13,790 bases of DNA from an uncultured Clostridium sp. Its GTDB lineage: Bacteria; Bacillota; Clostridia; Clostridiales; Clostridiaceae. Position numbers and translations under genes: made by a program. The notes below the pieces were generated by a model. It made no database searches. It was given only the letters and a program-made list of their open reading frames with translations, and had not been told where the DNA came from. The stretch spans positions 1 through 13,790 of the forward strand of contig CAKVFO010000089.1 in NCBI GenBank assembly GCA_934746785.1, given 5' to 3'. This document shows positions 1 to 7,442 of the stretch, in pieces (position 1 is the first letter of the stretch; each line of letters begins with the position of its first letter).

Positions 1-1210
1 TTTTCACTAACATATCAATCATCTTTTGATCAGCTTTAGCTGAATACATAGCAGCTACTTCAGTTGCTCTTTCTTGGATTTCTTCTTGGCTAGCTTCTAT
101 ATTTTCTTTTTCTGCTATTGCATTAAGAACTAAGTCAGCTCTTACTTTCTTATCAGCATTTTCTTTCATGTAATCTCTCATCTTATCCATGCTGCTTCCA
201 GTGAATTCCATGTATTGTTCTAAAGTTAACCCTTGGTATTTTAATCTTTGTTCAAGATCTCTAACCATTACATCTATTTCTTTTTCTACCATTACTTCTG
301 GTAAATCAATTTTAGAAGCTTCAACAGCTGCAGTAATTACGTCATTTTCGAATTCTTGTTCAGCTTTTTGAGTATTGTGTTCTTCTAAGTGTTTCTTAAT
401 ATCTTCTTTTAATTCTGCTAAAGTTTCAAATTCTGATGCATCTTTTGCTAATTCATCATTTATTTCTGGAAGTTCCTTGAACTTGATTTCTTTAACTGTC
501 ACTTCAAAAGTAGCTTCTTTTCCGTTTAAGTCTTCTTTACCGTAGTTTTCTGGGAAAGTAACTTTAACTTCTTTGTTTTCTCCAGCAGCTAATCCTACTA
601 ATTGATCTTCGAAGTTATCGATGAATGATCCTGAACCTATTTCTAATGAATAATCAGTTCCTTCTCCACCTTCAAATGCAACTCCATCAATGAATCCTTT
701 AAAGTCAATTACAGCTATATCACCATTTTCAACTTTACCTTCTGATTTAACTTCGATTCTTGCATTCTTTTCTTGTAAAGATTTGATTTGTTTTTCAACT
801 TCTTCTTCAGTTACTTCATAAACATTTTTCTTTACGTTTAAACCTTTATATTCTCCTAATTCAACTTCTGGATATACTGTTATTTCAGCAGTATAAACGA
901 AATCTTTTCCTTCTCCAATTTCAACGATATCAACTTTTGGATAATCAACTGGTCTTATATTATTTTCATCTAAAGCTTTTCCATAAGATTCATCTATAGC
1001 AAAGTTTATAGCATCATCAAATAAAACTTCTACTCCGTAGAACTTTTTAACCATTGCCATTGGAACTTTTCCTTTTCTAAATCCTTGAACATTAAAACGT
1101 AATTTATTCTTGTTATAAGCCTTTTTTAAAGCTTCATTAAACTTTTCTGCTTCTACTCTTACTTCTAGTTTAACCTTATTTGTTTCTATTTTTTCCATTT
1201 TAGCTTCCAT
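1..1210 (-). CDS. tig: Trigger factor, ribosome-associated chaperone and prolyl isomerase (C-terminus outside window)
   Basis: Trigger factor binds the ribosome at the polypeptide exit tunnel and shields nascent chains in the cytoplasm. I read 403 codons without a stop from an ATG at 1210; the last roughly 25 residues of a usual clostridial protein (about 428) lie beyond base 1. The N-terminal ribosome-binding signature GFRKGKVP is at residues 43-50. An FKBP-type PPIase domain follows at about 160-245 (starting GDIAVIDFKGFIDG), then the helical C-terminal chaperone arms. The start is fixed by AGGAGG at 1221-1226, ten bases upstream. In clostridia clpP and clpX commonly follow tig, but they would be off the left edge. 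The gene looks intact, and this is the most secure call in the window. Confidence 0.97.
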   Translation of the reverse strand, partial: MEAKMEKIETNKVKLEVRVEAEKFNEALKKAYNKNKLRFNVQGFRKGKVPMAMVKKFYGVEVLFDDAINFAIDESYGKALDENNIRPVDYPKVDIVEIGEGKDFVYTAEITVYPEVELGEYKGLNVKKNVYEVTEEEVEKQIKSLQEKNARIEVKSEGKVENGDIAVIDFKGFIDGVAFEGGEGTDYSLEIGSGSFIDNFEDQLVGLAAGENKEVKVTFPENYGKEDLNGKEATFEVTVKEIKFKELPEINDELAKDASEFETLAELKEDIKKHLEEHNTQKAEQEFENDVITAAVEASKIDLPEVMVEKEIDVMVRDLEQRLKYQGLTLEQYMEFTGSSMDKMRDYMKENADKKVRADLVLNAIAEKENIEASQEEIQERATEVAAMYSAKADQKMIDMLVK

Positions 1211-1269
1211 CTTCTATATTCCTCCTAAAATAGTAATTAGCTTCTAATTTTATTTATACAATCTAGCAT

Positions 1270-1299
1270 ATTATATCATACCTTGCTAATTATTATCAA
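1270..1299 (-). promoter_or_regulatory. Sigma-A-type promoter of tig
   Basis: Read on the minus strand there is a -35 box TTGATA (1299-1294), an 18-base spacer and a perfect -10 box TATAAT (1275-1270). A TG lies one base before the -10, as in extended -10 promoters. Transcription would start near 1263, leaving a 5' leader of about 50 bases ahead of the tig start. I see no terminator between the upstream gene (stop at 1340) and this promoter, so some read-through into tig is possible. Confidence 0.7.
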
Positions 1300-1339
1300 A
1301 TTATTTATTGATTCGTTTACCTTCTTTTTCATTTCATCT

Positions 1340-2134
1340 TTATTGACTTATTTCTTCATTAGCATTTAGATAATATACTGTTCCATCTGCTGTTATTGTA
1401 ATTCCTTTATCAGGTATGACATCTCCAATTACGATATCTGTTCCAACAAAGTTCCATACAGTCTTATGTACATTATTGACTGCATCATAAATCCAAACAT
1501 ACTTCTTTTGACCTGAATTCCTAAAGTAAGGTAATTCACTCACATATACAATTGTATTATCATCTATAAATTTAGGTTGAGAATGCCAAATATACGTTGG
1601 TGTAGCAGCTAAAATTTGTTCTTTTGGAAATGTTGATCCCGCTTGTGATATATACTCTGTTTTTGTTATATCAACAACTTTCCCTGTAATATCTGCTGTC
1701 TTCATATTTTGTGATGAATCTAAAAATACAACCTTATCTTTTTGTGGACTAATATTAAATTGATAGCTTTCAGGTGCTTCAACTGTTTCAATTTGTTTTA
1801 ACCCATTATTTTCGATATATTTAAGTTTTGCATTTACTCCTTCACCTAAAACTACATCTACCAATAAATCTTCTACTTTTGGCTCTTCTTTTACTTCATC
1901 TTCCTCTTCATAAGTTTGCTTAATATCTTCATCTAATTCTTCTTCAGTTTTCCCACTATCAACCCATGCTTGTATATTTGCTCTTACATTTGTAAAATCG
2001 AGATTTTTTATTTTTGTATTAAAAATTACTATTCCAATAACACATATTGAAACTAATGTTATTAATACTATTATTCTTTTCCTCTTTTTCATTTTTCTCT
2101 CATAATCTTTACTAAAAATACTTGGCTTAGACAA
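1340..2134 (-). CDS. Membrane-anchored protein of unknown function with acidic linker and beta-rich extracellular domain
   Basis: I do not recognise a named family. The 264-residue protein starts with a basic stretch (KMKKRKR, residues 14-20) followed by one hydrophobic segment at about 21-39, so it is probably a type II membrane protein or has an uncleaved signal anchor. Residues 62-90 are strongly acidic (Glu/Asp-rich linker). The remainder, about 90-264, is beta-rich with repeated short strands and aromatic residues (for example YIWHSQPKF and KKYVWIYD). This looks like part of a beta-propeller or a Tol/WD-like sensor domain, but that is only a visual impression. The start is TTG at 2134, supported by AGGAGG at 2144-2149, nine bases upstream. 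It sits directly upstream of tig in the same direction. The reading frame is intact. Confidence 0.8.
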   Translation of the reverse strand: MSKPSIFSKDYERKMKKRKRIIVLITLVSICVIGIVIFNTKIKNLDFTNVRANIQAWVDSGKTEEELDEDIKQTYEEEDEVKEEPKVEDLLVDVVLGEGVNAKLKYIENNGLKQIETVEAPESYQFNISPQKDKVVFLDSSQNMKTADITGKVVDITKTEYISQAGSTFPKEQILAATPTYIWHSQPKFIDDNTIVYVSELPYFRNSGQKKYVWIYDAVNNVHKTVWNFVGTDIVIGDVIPDKGITITADGTVYYLNANEEISQ

Positions 2135-2221
2135 CTTAATTAACCTCCTGTAAAACTATATTTAGGCTCAAATTATAATCGCTTATTATATTATATATTA
2201 TTAATACAAATATTTGTATAA

Positions 2222-2806
2222 TTACTTTTTACAACATCCTTTATTGCATGATGAACACTTTCTCGAACATCCACCTGATTTTCCAGAGCCCCCCCCACAG
2301 CATCCCCCTTCTTTCTTTTCAGGCAATACAAAATTAGGCGTATAGCTTTCATACTCATCTTCTTTATCCAATAAATCAACATGATATAATGCAGTAATAA
2401 AAATCCCGTTTTCTTCTCCGTCCTCTGATAATAATATATATTCTTCTATATCTTTAAACTTATTTAATTTCATATACGTCATAAATTGATTCTCAATATA
2501 TTCTGCCGATTCATAAACACTATTTTCATATCTTATAAAAACTAATCCATTTCCACAAAAATAATCTGAAACTTTTTTTAATATATCCTTGAATTGATAA
2601 AAATTATTTTCCCCATTTTGAATAATTAATATACCATTACTCTTATCATTGTAATGATTAATTATATTATAACTTCCATTATAAATTTCTATATATACAC
2701 TGTCTTCTCCGACTATTTTCACCTCTATTACAGCTTTATTAAATTTTTTCATAACAAATTTGATAGATTTTTTAATTTTTTCTTCTATACACAAACTTTT
2801 CACCAT
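2222..2806 (-). CDS. Protein of unknown function with a Gly/Cys-rich C-terminal tail
   Basis: The protein has about 194 residues, no signal peptide and no membrane segment. Residues 1 to about 165 form an ordinary mixed alpha/beta domain that I cannot assign. The last 28 residues are quite different: glycine, serine, lysine and seven cysteines, including two CC pairs and a CSSC, ending in CCKK. Such tails often bind metal or act as a metallochaperone or sorting tail, but nothing here proves a role. Two ATG codons are adjacent (2809 and 2806). GGAGG at 2813-2817 leaves only three bases to the first and six to the second, so I prefer 2806. A TATAAT (2832-2827) just upstream could be its -10 box. 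Upstream it faces away from a plus-strand small RNA unit. Confidence 0.8.
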   Translation of the reverse strand: MVKSLCIEEKIKKSIKFVMKKFNKAVIEVKIVGEDSVYIEIYNGSYNIINHYNDKSNGILIIQNGENNFYQFKDILKKVSDYFCGNGLVFIRYENSVYESAEYIENQFMTYMKLNKFKDIEEYILLSEDGEENGIFITALYHVDLLDKEDEYESYTPNFVLPEKKEGGCCGGGSGKSGGCSRKCSSCNKGCCKK

Positions 2807-2850
2807 CATCCACCTCCAAAAATTTTATTATAAAAAATACTTTTCTTTCT

Positions 2851-2878
2851 TTGCTTTTTAATTTTTTTGTCATATAAT
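2851..2878 (+). promoter_or_regulatory. Promoter of plus-strand candidate small RNA
   Basis: TTGCTT (2851-2856), a 16-base spacer and a perfect TATAAT (2873-2878) on the plus strand. No plus-strand protein gene follows; the next signals are three hairpins and a terminator. It overlaps the upstream region of the divergent Cys-tail gene, so the two units may share regulation. Confidence 0.6.
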
Positions 2879-2884
2879 ATATTT

Positions 2885-3014
2885 ATAAGTTATTTTTTAG
2901 CCCATACATCCTAACTAATAAGTTAGGTTGATATAAACCCCACAATTATGTTCATTTATCCCTTTCACAAATGAACATAACCCTAAACCTGTACTATACC
3001 AGTACAGGTTTTTT
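2885..3014 (+). ncRNA. Candidate orphan small RNA of about 130 nt with three hairpins
   Basis: Between two minus-strand genes, the plus strand carries a promoter and then three perfect inverted repeats in a row. The first is CCTAACT/AGTTAGG (2910-2916 with 2921-2927, loop AATA). The second is a 12-bp stem beginning TTATGTTC (2946-2957 with 2969-2980, 11-base loop). The third is an 11-bp stem AAACCTGTACT (2985-2995 with 3001-3011), followed at once by a T run. I find no start codon with a ribosome binding site and open frame inside. It matches no riboswitch or RNA family I can recall (checked by eye against preQ1, fluoride, guanidine, SRP and 6S features). There is no downstream plus-strand gene to control in cis, so a trans-acting or protein-binding RNA is the simplest reading. 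An antisense effect on the 3' end of the TcaA-like gene is also possible. Confidence 0.5.
2985..3014 (+). terminator. Rho-independent terminator of the candidate small RNA
   Basis: An 11-bp perfect stem (2985-2995/3001-3011) with loop ATACC, running into TTTTTT then GCTTTT on the plus strand. Read on the minus strand the stem is followed by only three T residues. It is therefore mainly a plus-strand terminator, though it might also slow transcription leaving the TcaA-like gene whose stop is at 3019. Confidence 0.75.
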
Positions 3015-3018
3015 GCTT

Positions 3019-4209
3019 TTATAAACTAAAATTTTCAACTTCAGTTACTATCCAATCTTGTTTCTTTTCATCATATATAAACTTAGTAAAAAATTTCTTC
3101 GAATTCTTATTCTTTTCTAAATTAAAAAATTTCTTTTCTATAATATAATCAACTTCTACTATTAAATTTGCCCTGTATTGTCCATTATTATATGTAAATT
3201 CACTTTTGCTATCCATTATATTTATATCATCAATTATGTACTCATTTTTTAATAAAAAATACTTTTCTTTTAAAATAGAATATATCTTACTTTTAACATC
3301 TTCTTGAGCATTTATAATATACTCTTCTTTTTCATTATTTAAAGCAGTAAATACACTCCTATAAAATTCATCTGAAACTTTAATCAAATCATTATTTAAT
3401 TCATCATTATTCATATCAATGTTTAAATTTATAACTGGCATATCTCCTATATACTCTTCATTACTTTTTATAGTTCCCCAAGGAAAATCTTTTTCAATAG
3501 AAATATAAGATGATCCATCTTTTTTAAAAGGACCAATTTCTCCTATTTCATCAACAGTTTTACCAGTATATTTATCATTTATATAAACATCTGCATCTTT
3601 AAATATAGATTGAATACTTACATCTATAGCATCAAAATTTACTTGAACTTCTTCATCCTTCATTAATACAAATTCTTTCGAAGCTATAATATCTCCATAA
3701 TCACTTTTCAACAATCCATTAATAGTATAAACCCCAGGAATAAGATTTTCTACACTTTCTCCTTCACTGACACTTTTAGCAGCTTTTACACCACTAATTG
3801 AAAATTCCCCATTTGAAAAATTAGTATTTATATCTACATCATAAGTTCTCAACTCTAATTTATAAGTATTAAAAAAAAGTCTTTTCTCAGCCTGAATTTT
3901 AAATACTGGAGTATCTTGATTATTTTTTAAACTACTAACTATACTTTCTATTCCTTGAGGATTCTCATTATAATATTTCATTAAGGGTTTTAATTCATCT
4001 CTTGATACAGTTTTACCATTAAGTAAAACTATCCTTCTTAAAGAAGTTAAATCTCCCTCTTTTAAAGAAAACTCTAATTTTGAGATAATTCTATCTCTAC
4101 TACTATTGACTCTTCCTATAAAATACCCTAAAGATAAAGCTAATACAAACACTAAAACAATGATTATTTTAAATCTTCTTCTAAAAAACATAAACACCTT
4201 ATCCCACAC
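3019..4209 (-). CDS. TcaA/YvbJ-like membrane-anchored envelope protein lacking the N-terminal zinc ribbon
   Basis: The 396-residue protein has a short basic N-terminus (FRRRFK), a single membrane segment at about 14-33, and a long extracellular part. Its layout follows the TcaA/YvbJ family: a helical second domain (about 36-105), two beta domains (about 110-270, including INDKYTGKTVDEIGEIGPF, typical of the PEGA-like/TcaA middle domains), and an NTF2-like C-terminal domain (about 280-396). TcaA of staphylococci affects glycopeptide susceptibility and wall assembly; its usual zinc ribbon before the membrane segment is absent here. The start is GTG at 4209 with AGGTG at 4217-4221, seven bases away. 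A terminator of the upstream gene ends only about 20 bases before this site, so expression may depend on read-through or a promoter I cannot see. Family assignment is by eye. Confidence 0.75.
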   Translation of the reverse strand: MWDKVFMFFRRRFKIIIVLVFVLALSLGYFIGRVNSSRDRIISKLEFSLKEGDLTSLRRIVLLNGKTVSRDELKPLMKYYNENPQGIESIVSSLKNNQDTPVFKIQAEKRLFFNTYKLELRTYDVDINTNFSNGEFSISGVKAAKSVSEGESVENLIPGVYTINGLLKSDYGDIIASKEFVLMKDEEVQVNFDAIDVSIQSIFKDADVYINDKYTGKTVDEIGEIGPFKKDGSSYISIEKDFPWGTIKSNEEYIGDMPVINLNIDMNNDELNNDLIKVSDEFYRSVFTALNNEKEEYIINAQEDVKSKIYSILKEKYFLLKNEYIIDDINIMDSKSEFTYNNGQYRANLIVEVDYIIEKKFFNLEKNKNSKKFFTKFIYDEKKQDWIVTEVENFSL

Positions 4210-4231
4210 AATTATTCACCTGCCTATATAG

Positions 4232-4276
4232 AAAAACAGAGTGCCTTAAAATCAAGAAATTAATTTTTCAGCACTC
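4232..4276 (-). terminator. Terminator after the small Cys protein gene
   Basis: On the minus strand GAGTGC (4276-4271) pairs with GCACTC (4244-4239), with an inner AAAAT/ATTTT pairing, followed by TGTTTTTC. It lies ten bases after the stop of the 111-residue gene and just before the TcaA-like start, so it may act as a partial terminator between the two. Confidence 0.6.
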
Positions 4277-4285
4277 CTATTTCTT

Positions 4286-4621
4286 TTATTCTAATATATC
4301 TATTATCCATTTACCACAATCACAACACTTATAAATTCTAATTACAAATAAATCTAATTCATCTTTATTCAGCTTAAATTGTTCAACCTCTTCATTTGTA
4401 ATAAATTCGTCTTCATTATTTATGTATCCATGTATTTGTGTAAAGTAATTATCTCTGCTCTTTCCACAACACTCATTATCTTCAGTAACTGCAAGCTTTT
4501 CATAACCCAACTTTCTTTCAAGTTCTTTAATAATAGGAATTATGTCTTCATAATCTTTAATATCATCTAAAAATTCTTCCTTATAAAAGGATAAATCTTT
4601 AATCTTAAACAGCTCTTTCAT
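4286..4621 (-). CDS. Small cytoplasmic protein of unknown function with Cys pairs (CCG and CCDCG)
   Basis: A 111-residue acidic protein without membrane segment. It has Cys51-Cys52-Gly and, near the end, Cys99-Cys100-Asp-Cys102-Gly-Lys-Trp. The CxxC-like spacing with following glycine suggests a zinc knuckle or redox pair, but I do not recognise the family. An in-frame ATG at 4639 exists, but it lies within the ribosome binding site itself. AAAGGAG is placed eight bases before the ATG at 4621, which I take as the start. Its own promoter lies at 4668-4697 and a terminator at 4232-4276, so it looks like a single-gene unit. Confidence 0.75.
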   Translation of the reverse strand: MKELFKIKDLSFYKEEFLDDIKDYEDIIPIIKELERKLGYEKLAVTEDNECCGKSRDNYFTQIHGYINNEDEFITNEEVEQFKLNKDELDLFVIRIYKCCDCGKWIIDILE

Positions 4622-4667
4622 AATAAAAGCTCCTTTCAAATACCTTTGATTTCTTATTATATCCTAT

Positions 4668-4697
4668 ATTATACTTAAAATCTACTAAAGCTATCAA
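4668..4697 (-). promoter_or_regulatory. Promoter of the 111-residue Cys protein gene
   Basis: Minus-strand TTGATA (4697-4692), an 18-base spacer, TATAAT (4673-4668). A second TATAAT (4661-4656) lies 12 bases further on and could provide an alternative -10. Confidence 0.6.
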
Positions 4698-4722
4698 TTA
4701 TTTTATACATTAATAAGCAAAT

Positions 4723-5574
4723 TTATTCCTCTTCAAAATTCTCTGGTATATATTTAACTAATGCAAAATTTTTAGTCACAAGCTCTTCTTCTAAGACTTT
4801 TCCTCCTTGAAATTTTGCTATTTTGTTACGCCATATTTCATTTTGTCTATAGAAATTTCCATCTTTTTTTAGAAATCTATGATTTTTTTCATACACATGA
4901 TATGTGTAATCTAATTCCTCATCTATTCTTAGTTCTCCTTCAAGACACTTCTCACTCATCCATAAATTAATTTGAAAAGTATGGCTTGTATTATTTTTAA
5001 TTTGAAAATCCCCATAATTATAAAATATAGTGGCACCACTTCCAAAAGGCAAAACTCTCCCATCATCAGGAAAAGGATCAAAACTATGATGATGTCTTTC
5101 TATTACAGTTAAAGGACTGTGTATTGTAAGCCAATTTAAAAGATTTGCTATTTGACATAGTCCTCCACCTACTCCAGGTCTTGCTTCCCCAAAAGCTAAT
5201 TCCATTCCTTCTAAATATCCTTTTCTTTTAGTTGGTAATCCTACAAGCTTACAAAATGAAAATACTTCTCCTGGTTTTATAATAATACCATCTATTTTTT
5301 TTATAGCAATTTTTAAGTTTTCTACTTTATTTAACTGTAGTTGAACATCACTATCTCCTAACTTTCTAATTAAAACAGATTGGTGTTTTTTCACTCTATA
5401 AGGCAGCTTATCTGCTGTTCTTATCTTTGCAAAATTAATCCCCTTAAAATACCATTGTCCATACCTTAGTATTCTTCTATACCACACTGCACAAAAATAA
5501 AAAACCTTATTTCTTTGGCTTAATAACTTTTTCTCCACTCTATATTTACCTCTCCCTAATGTTATTCTATTCAA
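4723..5574 (-). CDS. VanW-family protein
   Basis: The 283-residue protein carries the VanW-like domain at about residues 85-205. Its diagnostic stretches are PGEVFSFCKLVGLPT (101-115), the glycine-rich GVGGGLCQIAN (134-144), HHHSFDPFPDDGRVLPFGSGA (161-181) and the NYGDFQIKNNT segment. VanW is an accessory gene of VanB-type vancomycin resistance clusters, but homologues are widespread in clostridia without that cluster and their biochemical role is unknown. No vanH/vanA/vanX-type genes are present, so resistance should not be inferred. There is no clear signal peptide. The start is TTG at 5574 with a modest AAGG seven bases upstream. The frame is intact; it marks the left border of the decayed region. 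Confidence 0.85.
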   Translation of the reverse strand: MNRITLGRGKYRVEKKLLSQRNKVFYFCAVWYRRILRYGQWYFKGINFAKIRTADKLPYRVKKHQSVLIRKLGDSDVQLQLNKVENLKIAIKKIDGIIIKPGEVFSFCKLVGLPTKRKGYLEGMELAFGEARPGVGGGLCQIANLLNWLTIHSPLTVIERHHHSFDPFPDDGRVLPFGSGATIFYNYGDFQIKNNTSHTFQINLWMSEKCLEGELRIDEELDYTYHVYEKNHRFLKKDGNFYRQNEIWRNKIAKFQGGKVLEEELVTKNFALVKYIPENFEEE

Positions 5575-5620
5575 TATTCTACCTTAAAATTCCGAACTAA
5601 CAATTACGTAAATCTTACAA

Positions 5621-5658
5621 AACAGAAATAGGGATGTATCTCTTTGTGATACATCCCC
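5621..5658 (-). terminator. Terminator of the NSS transporter pseudogene
   Basis: A perfect 10-bp stem, GGGATGTATC (5631-5640) with GATACATCCC (5648-5657), and a seven-base loop. Read on the minus strand it follows the stop at 5672 and is succeeded by TATTTCTGTTTTG, a weak T tract. It separates the transporter from the VanW gene. Confidence 0.6.
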
Positions 5659-5671
5659 ATCTCTTTAATTT

Positions 5672-6948
5672 TTATGACCAAGAATTATCTTCATCTTCAA
5701 AACCATTCTTCTTTTTATGATTAATAACAGCTTTTGCAATAAATCCACTTACAAATACTATGAAAGTTACTGCCCATCCACCTACTATGTTAGACCATAA
5801 TGGATATCCTGACTCTGCACCATACACTCCGCCATTTTTGAATAATGAAACTAAATTCCATAATCCAAATCCTATTAAGGCAGCTGGAGCAACAAACTTA
5901 ATTGATGTATTAAACCACCAATCAGGTATCTTATAACCATTAGAGTTCTTATTAATTTCCTCTAATACCTTCTTTGGTTTAAAGAACCATCCAATAACTA
6001 TACATTCCATAGCACCGATAATTATCATATTATATTGGTTAGTCCAGTTATCAACTATATCAAGCCATGCAAGACCTGATTCAGTTATAAATATTATTGA
6101 CAACACTTCCGATATTATACAAATGAACTTTGTAGTTTTTCTTCCATCAAGTTTTAATCTATCTGCTAATGCTGTTGAAACACCTTCTACTATTGAAAAA
6201 GCAGAATCTATCGCTAATGATGATAAACATGCGTAGAATACAAAACCAAATATTGCATTAACCCATCCTATCTTTGTTAAATTAACAATAGCTTGTGGAA
6301 ATATAATAAATGCTGTGGCTATTCCTGATGACGACATATCATTTACAGTCATACCAACTCCATACATTGTTGTAAACATAACTATTCCTGATAAAACACT
6401 TACACCTAAATCTGCAAATGCTATTATTGTAGCATCTTTTGCTATATTAGATGAATCACTTAAATATGATCCATAAGCTATCATAATTGCCATCATTATT
6501 GATAAACTATAAAATACCTGTCCTATTGCATCTATTATTAAACTAGACCATAAACCATTAGCACTTATTACACTGTAATCTGGTATTAACAACTTGGCTA
6601 AACCTTCTGTTCCTCCTGGCATTGTTATTCCCTTAATAGCCATTATAACTAAGAATAGTAAAGGAAGTGTTAAACCTGTATATTTAACTACTTTACCTAC
6701 ACTAACTGTTCCTTTTCTTATACAAGCATAAATCAGCACCCAAGCAAATACAACTGCATAATATATTTCAATAGCAAAGGCATTAGTTGTTGCTGCCCAT
6801 CCTACGTACTCAGCTTTTTTATTAACACTTTTGAAAGCTCCTGATGCCCCTTGTCTTTCTACCTAGTGCTATTTCCAAGTCCAACTGCTGATCCTATTGC
6901 TGCAAGAATAAATGTCATCCTTGAAGACCACTCTTCTCTTTTTTTCAT
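5672..6948 (-). pseudogene. Sodium-dependent (NSS/SLC6 family) transporter, broken by internal deletion and frameshift
   Basis: The N-terminus, from ATG at 6948, reads MKKREEWSSRMTFILAAIGS then AVGLGN, the classic start of bacterial sodium-symporters for amino acids. It then runs into STR and a stop near residue 30. The reading resumes in another frame at about 6860 with SGAFKSVNKKAEYVGWAATT and continues without a break to 5672 (transmembrane segments 3 to 12, including GQVFYSLSIMMAIMIAYGSY and MFTTMYGVGMT). About 40 residues are missing between the pieces: transmembrane segment 1b, with the GNxWRFP sodium/substrate site, and segment 2. An added small indel at the AGAAAGACAA run is likely. 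No Shine-Dalgarno sequence is visible before the ATG. The remaining 355-residue open frame starts inside the protein and would not make a working transporter. Confidence 0.85.
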
Positions 6949-7442
6949 AATTATTAATCAATTAGTTAATATTTTAAGTATATTGTTAAAATATTATTTT
7001 TCCCTCATCCTACATTTATAATTCTTATAATATATTTTTAATGTAGCATCTTCTAAAAAAACAAAAAGCACAGAGTCATTTCACAAAACAAAAGAAATAA
7101 TCTCTATGCTCACTAAGAATATATATTTACCACAACAAAGTTCATTAATCAATACAATAATATAATACTTATAATAATATTTTTATTGATCCATATCGAG
7201 AGAGAATCTCAAGTATATAACATGCTACAACTCTTGTAGAGCGTGCTATTAAGAGATTAGTAAGAAATCTAATATCTATATCTAAATGGAGCAAAAAAGA
7301 TATAGAAAATATATTAAACCTACTTTAAATACAAAAATTTTCTCCCAACAATTAGAAAAAAGCCTTCCAACTATAAGGAGAAATAATATAAAATCTAAAT
7401 ATATGATTAATTTTAAATTATTACAAAAATATTTTATATCGC
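6949..7442. other. Gene-poor stretch between two pseudogenes
   Basis: No supportable gene. It holds the terminator at 7055-7110 and an imperfect palindrome with 7-bp arms CTACATT/AATGTAG at 7010-7046, a possible operator or decayed promoter region of the transporter. There is also a plus-strand stretch at about 7195-7328 that reads like a short protein remnant: ERESQVYNMLQLL, then after one missing base VERAIKRLVRNLISISKW. I cannot name a family for it. The rest is very AT-rich and unstructured to my eye. Confidence 0.5.
7055..7110 (-). terminator. Strong terminator of the decayed peptide locus
   Basis: On the minus strand AGCATAGAG (7110-7102) pairs with CTCTGTGCT (7075-7067), and the inner ATTTC pairs with GAAAT. 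TTTTGTTTTTTT follows. One pair is a G-U wobble on the minus strand but would be a C-A mismatch on the plus strand, which shows that the minus-strand RNA is the functional one. The nearest upstream gene is the radical SAM pseudogene, whose stop lies over 300 bases away. Confidence 0.75.

Noticed and set aside
189..371. A plus-strand frame inside tig
   Set aside because: It is antisense to well conserved trigger factor sequence; composition and lack of a ribosome binding site mark it as a shadow.
2191..2382. A 63-residue minus-strand frame overlapping the Cys-tail gene
   Set aside because: It lies in another frame of the Cys-tail gene and has no ribosome binding site. The Cys-tail frame has a strong ribosome binding site and coherent protein sequence.
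2900..3016. Riboswitch reading of the three-hairpin region
   Set aside because: No plus-strand gene follows the terminator, and no known aptamer consensus could be recognised by eye.
4723..5574. VanW as evidence of a vancomycin resistance cluster
   Set aside because: Only the VanW-like gene is present, with no ligase, dehydrogenase, dipeptidase or VanRS-type genes. The family is common in clostridia without resistance.
7200..7270. CRISPR-like or repeat structure suggested by CTACAACTCTTGTAG
   Set aside because: It is a single 6-bp palindrome without regularly spaced copies; no CRISPR array is present in the window.
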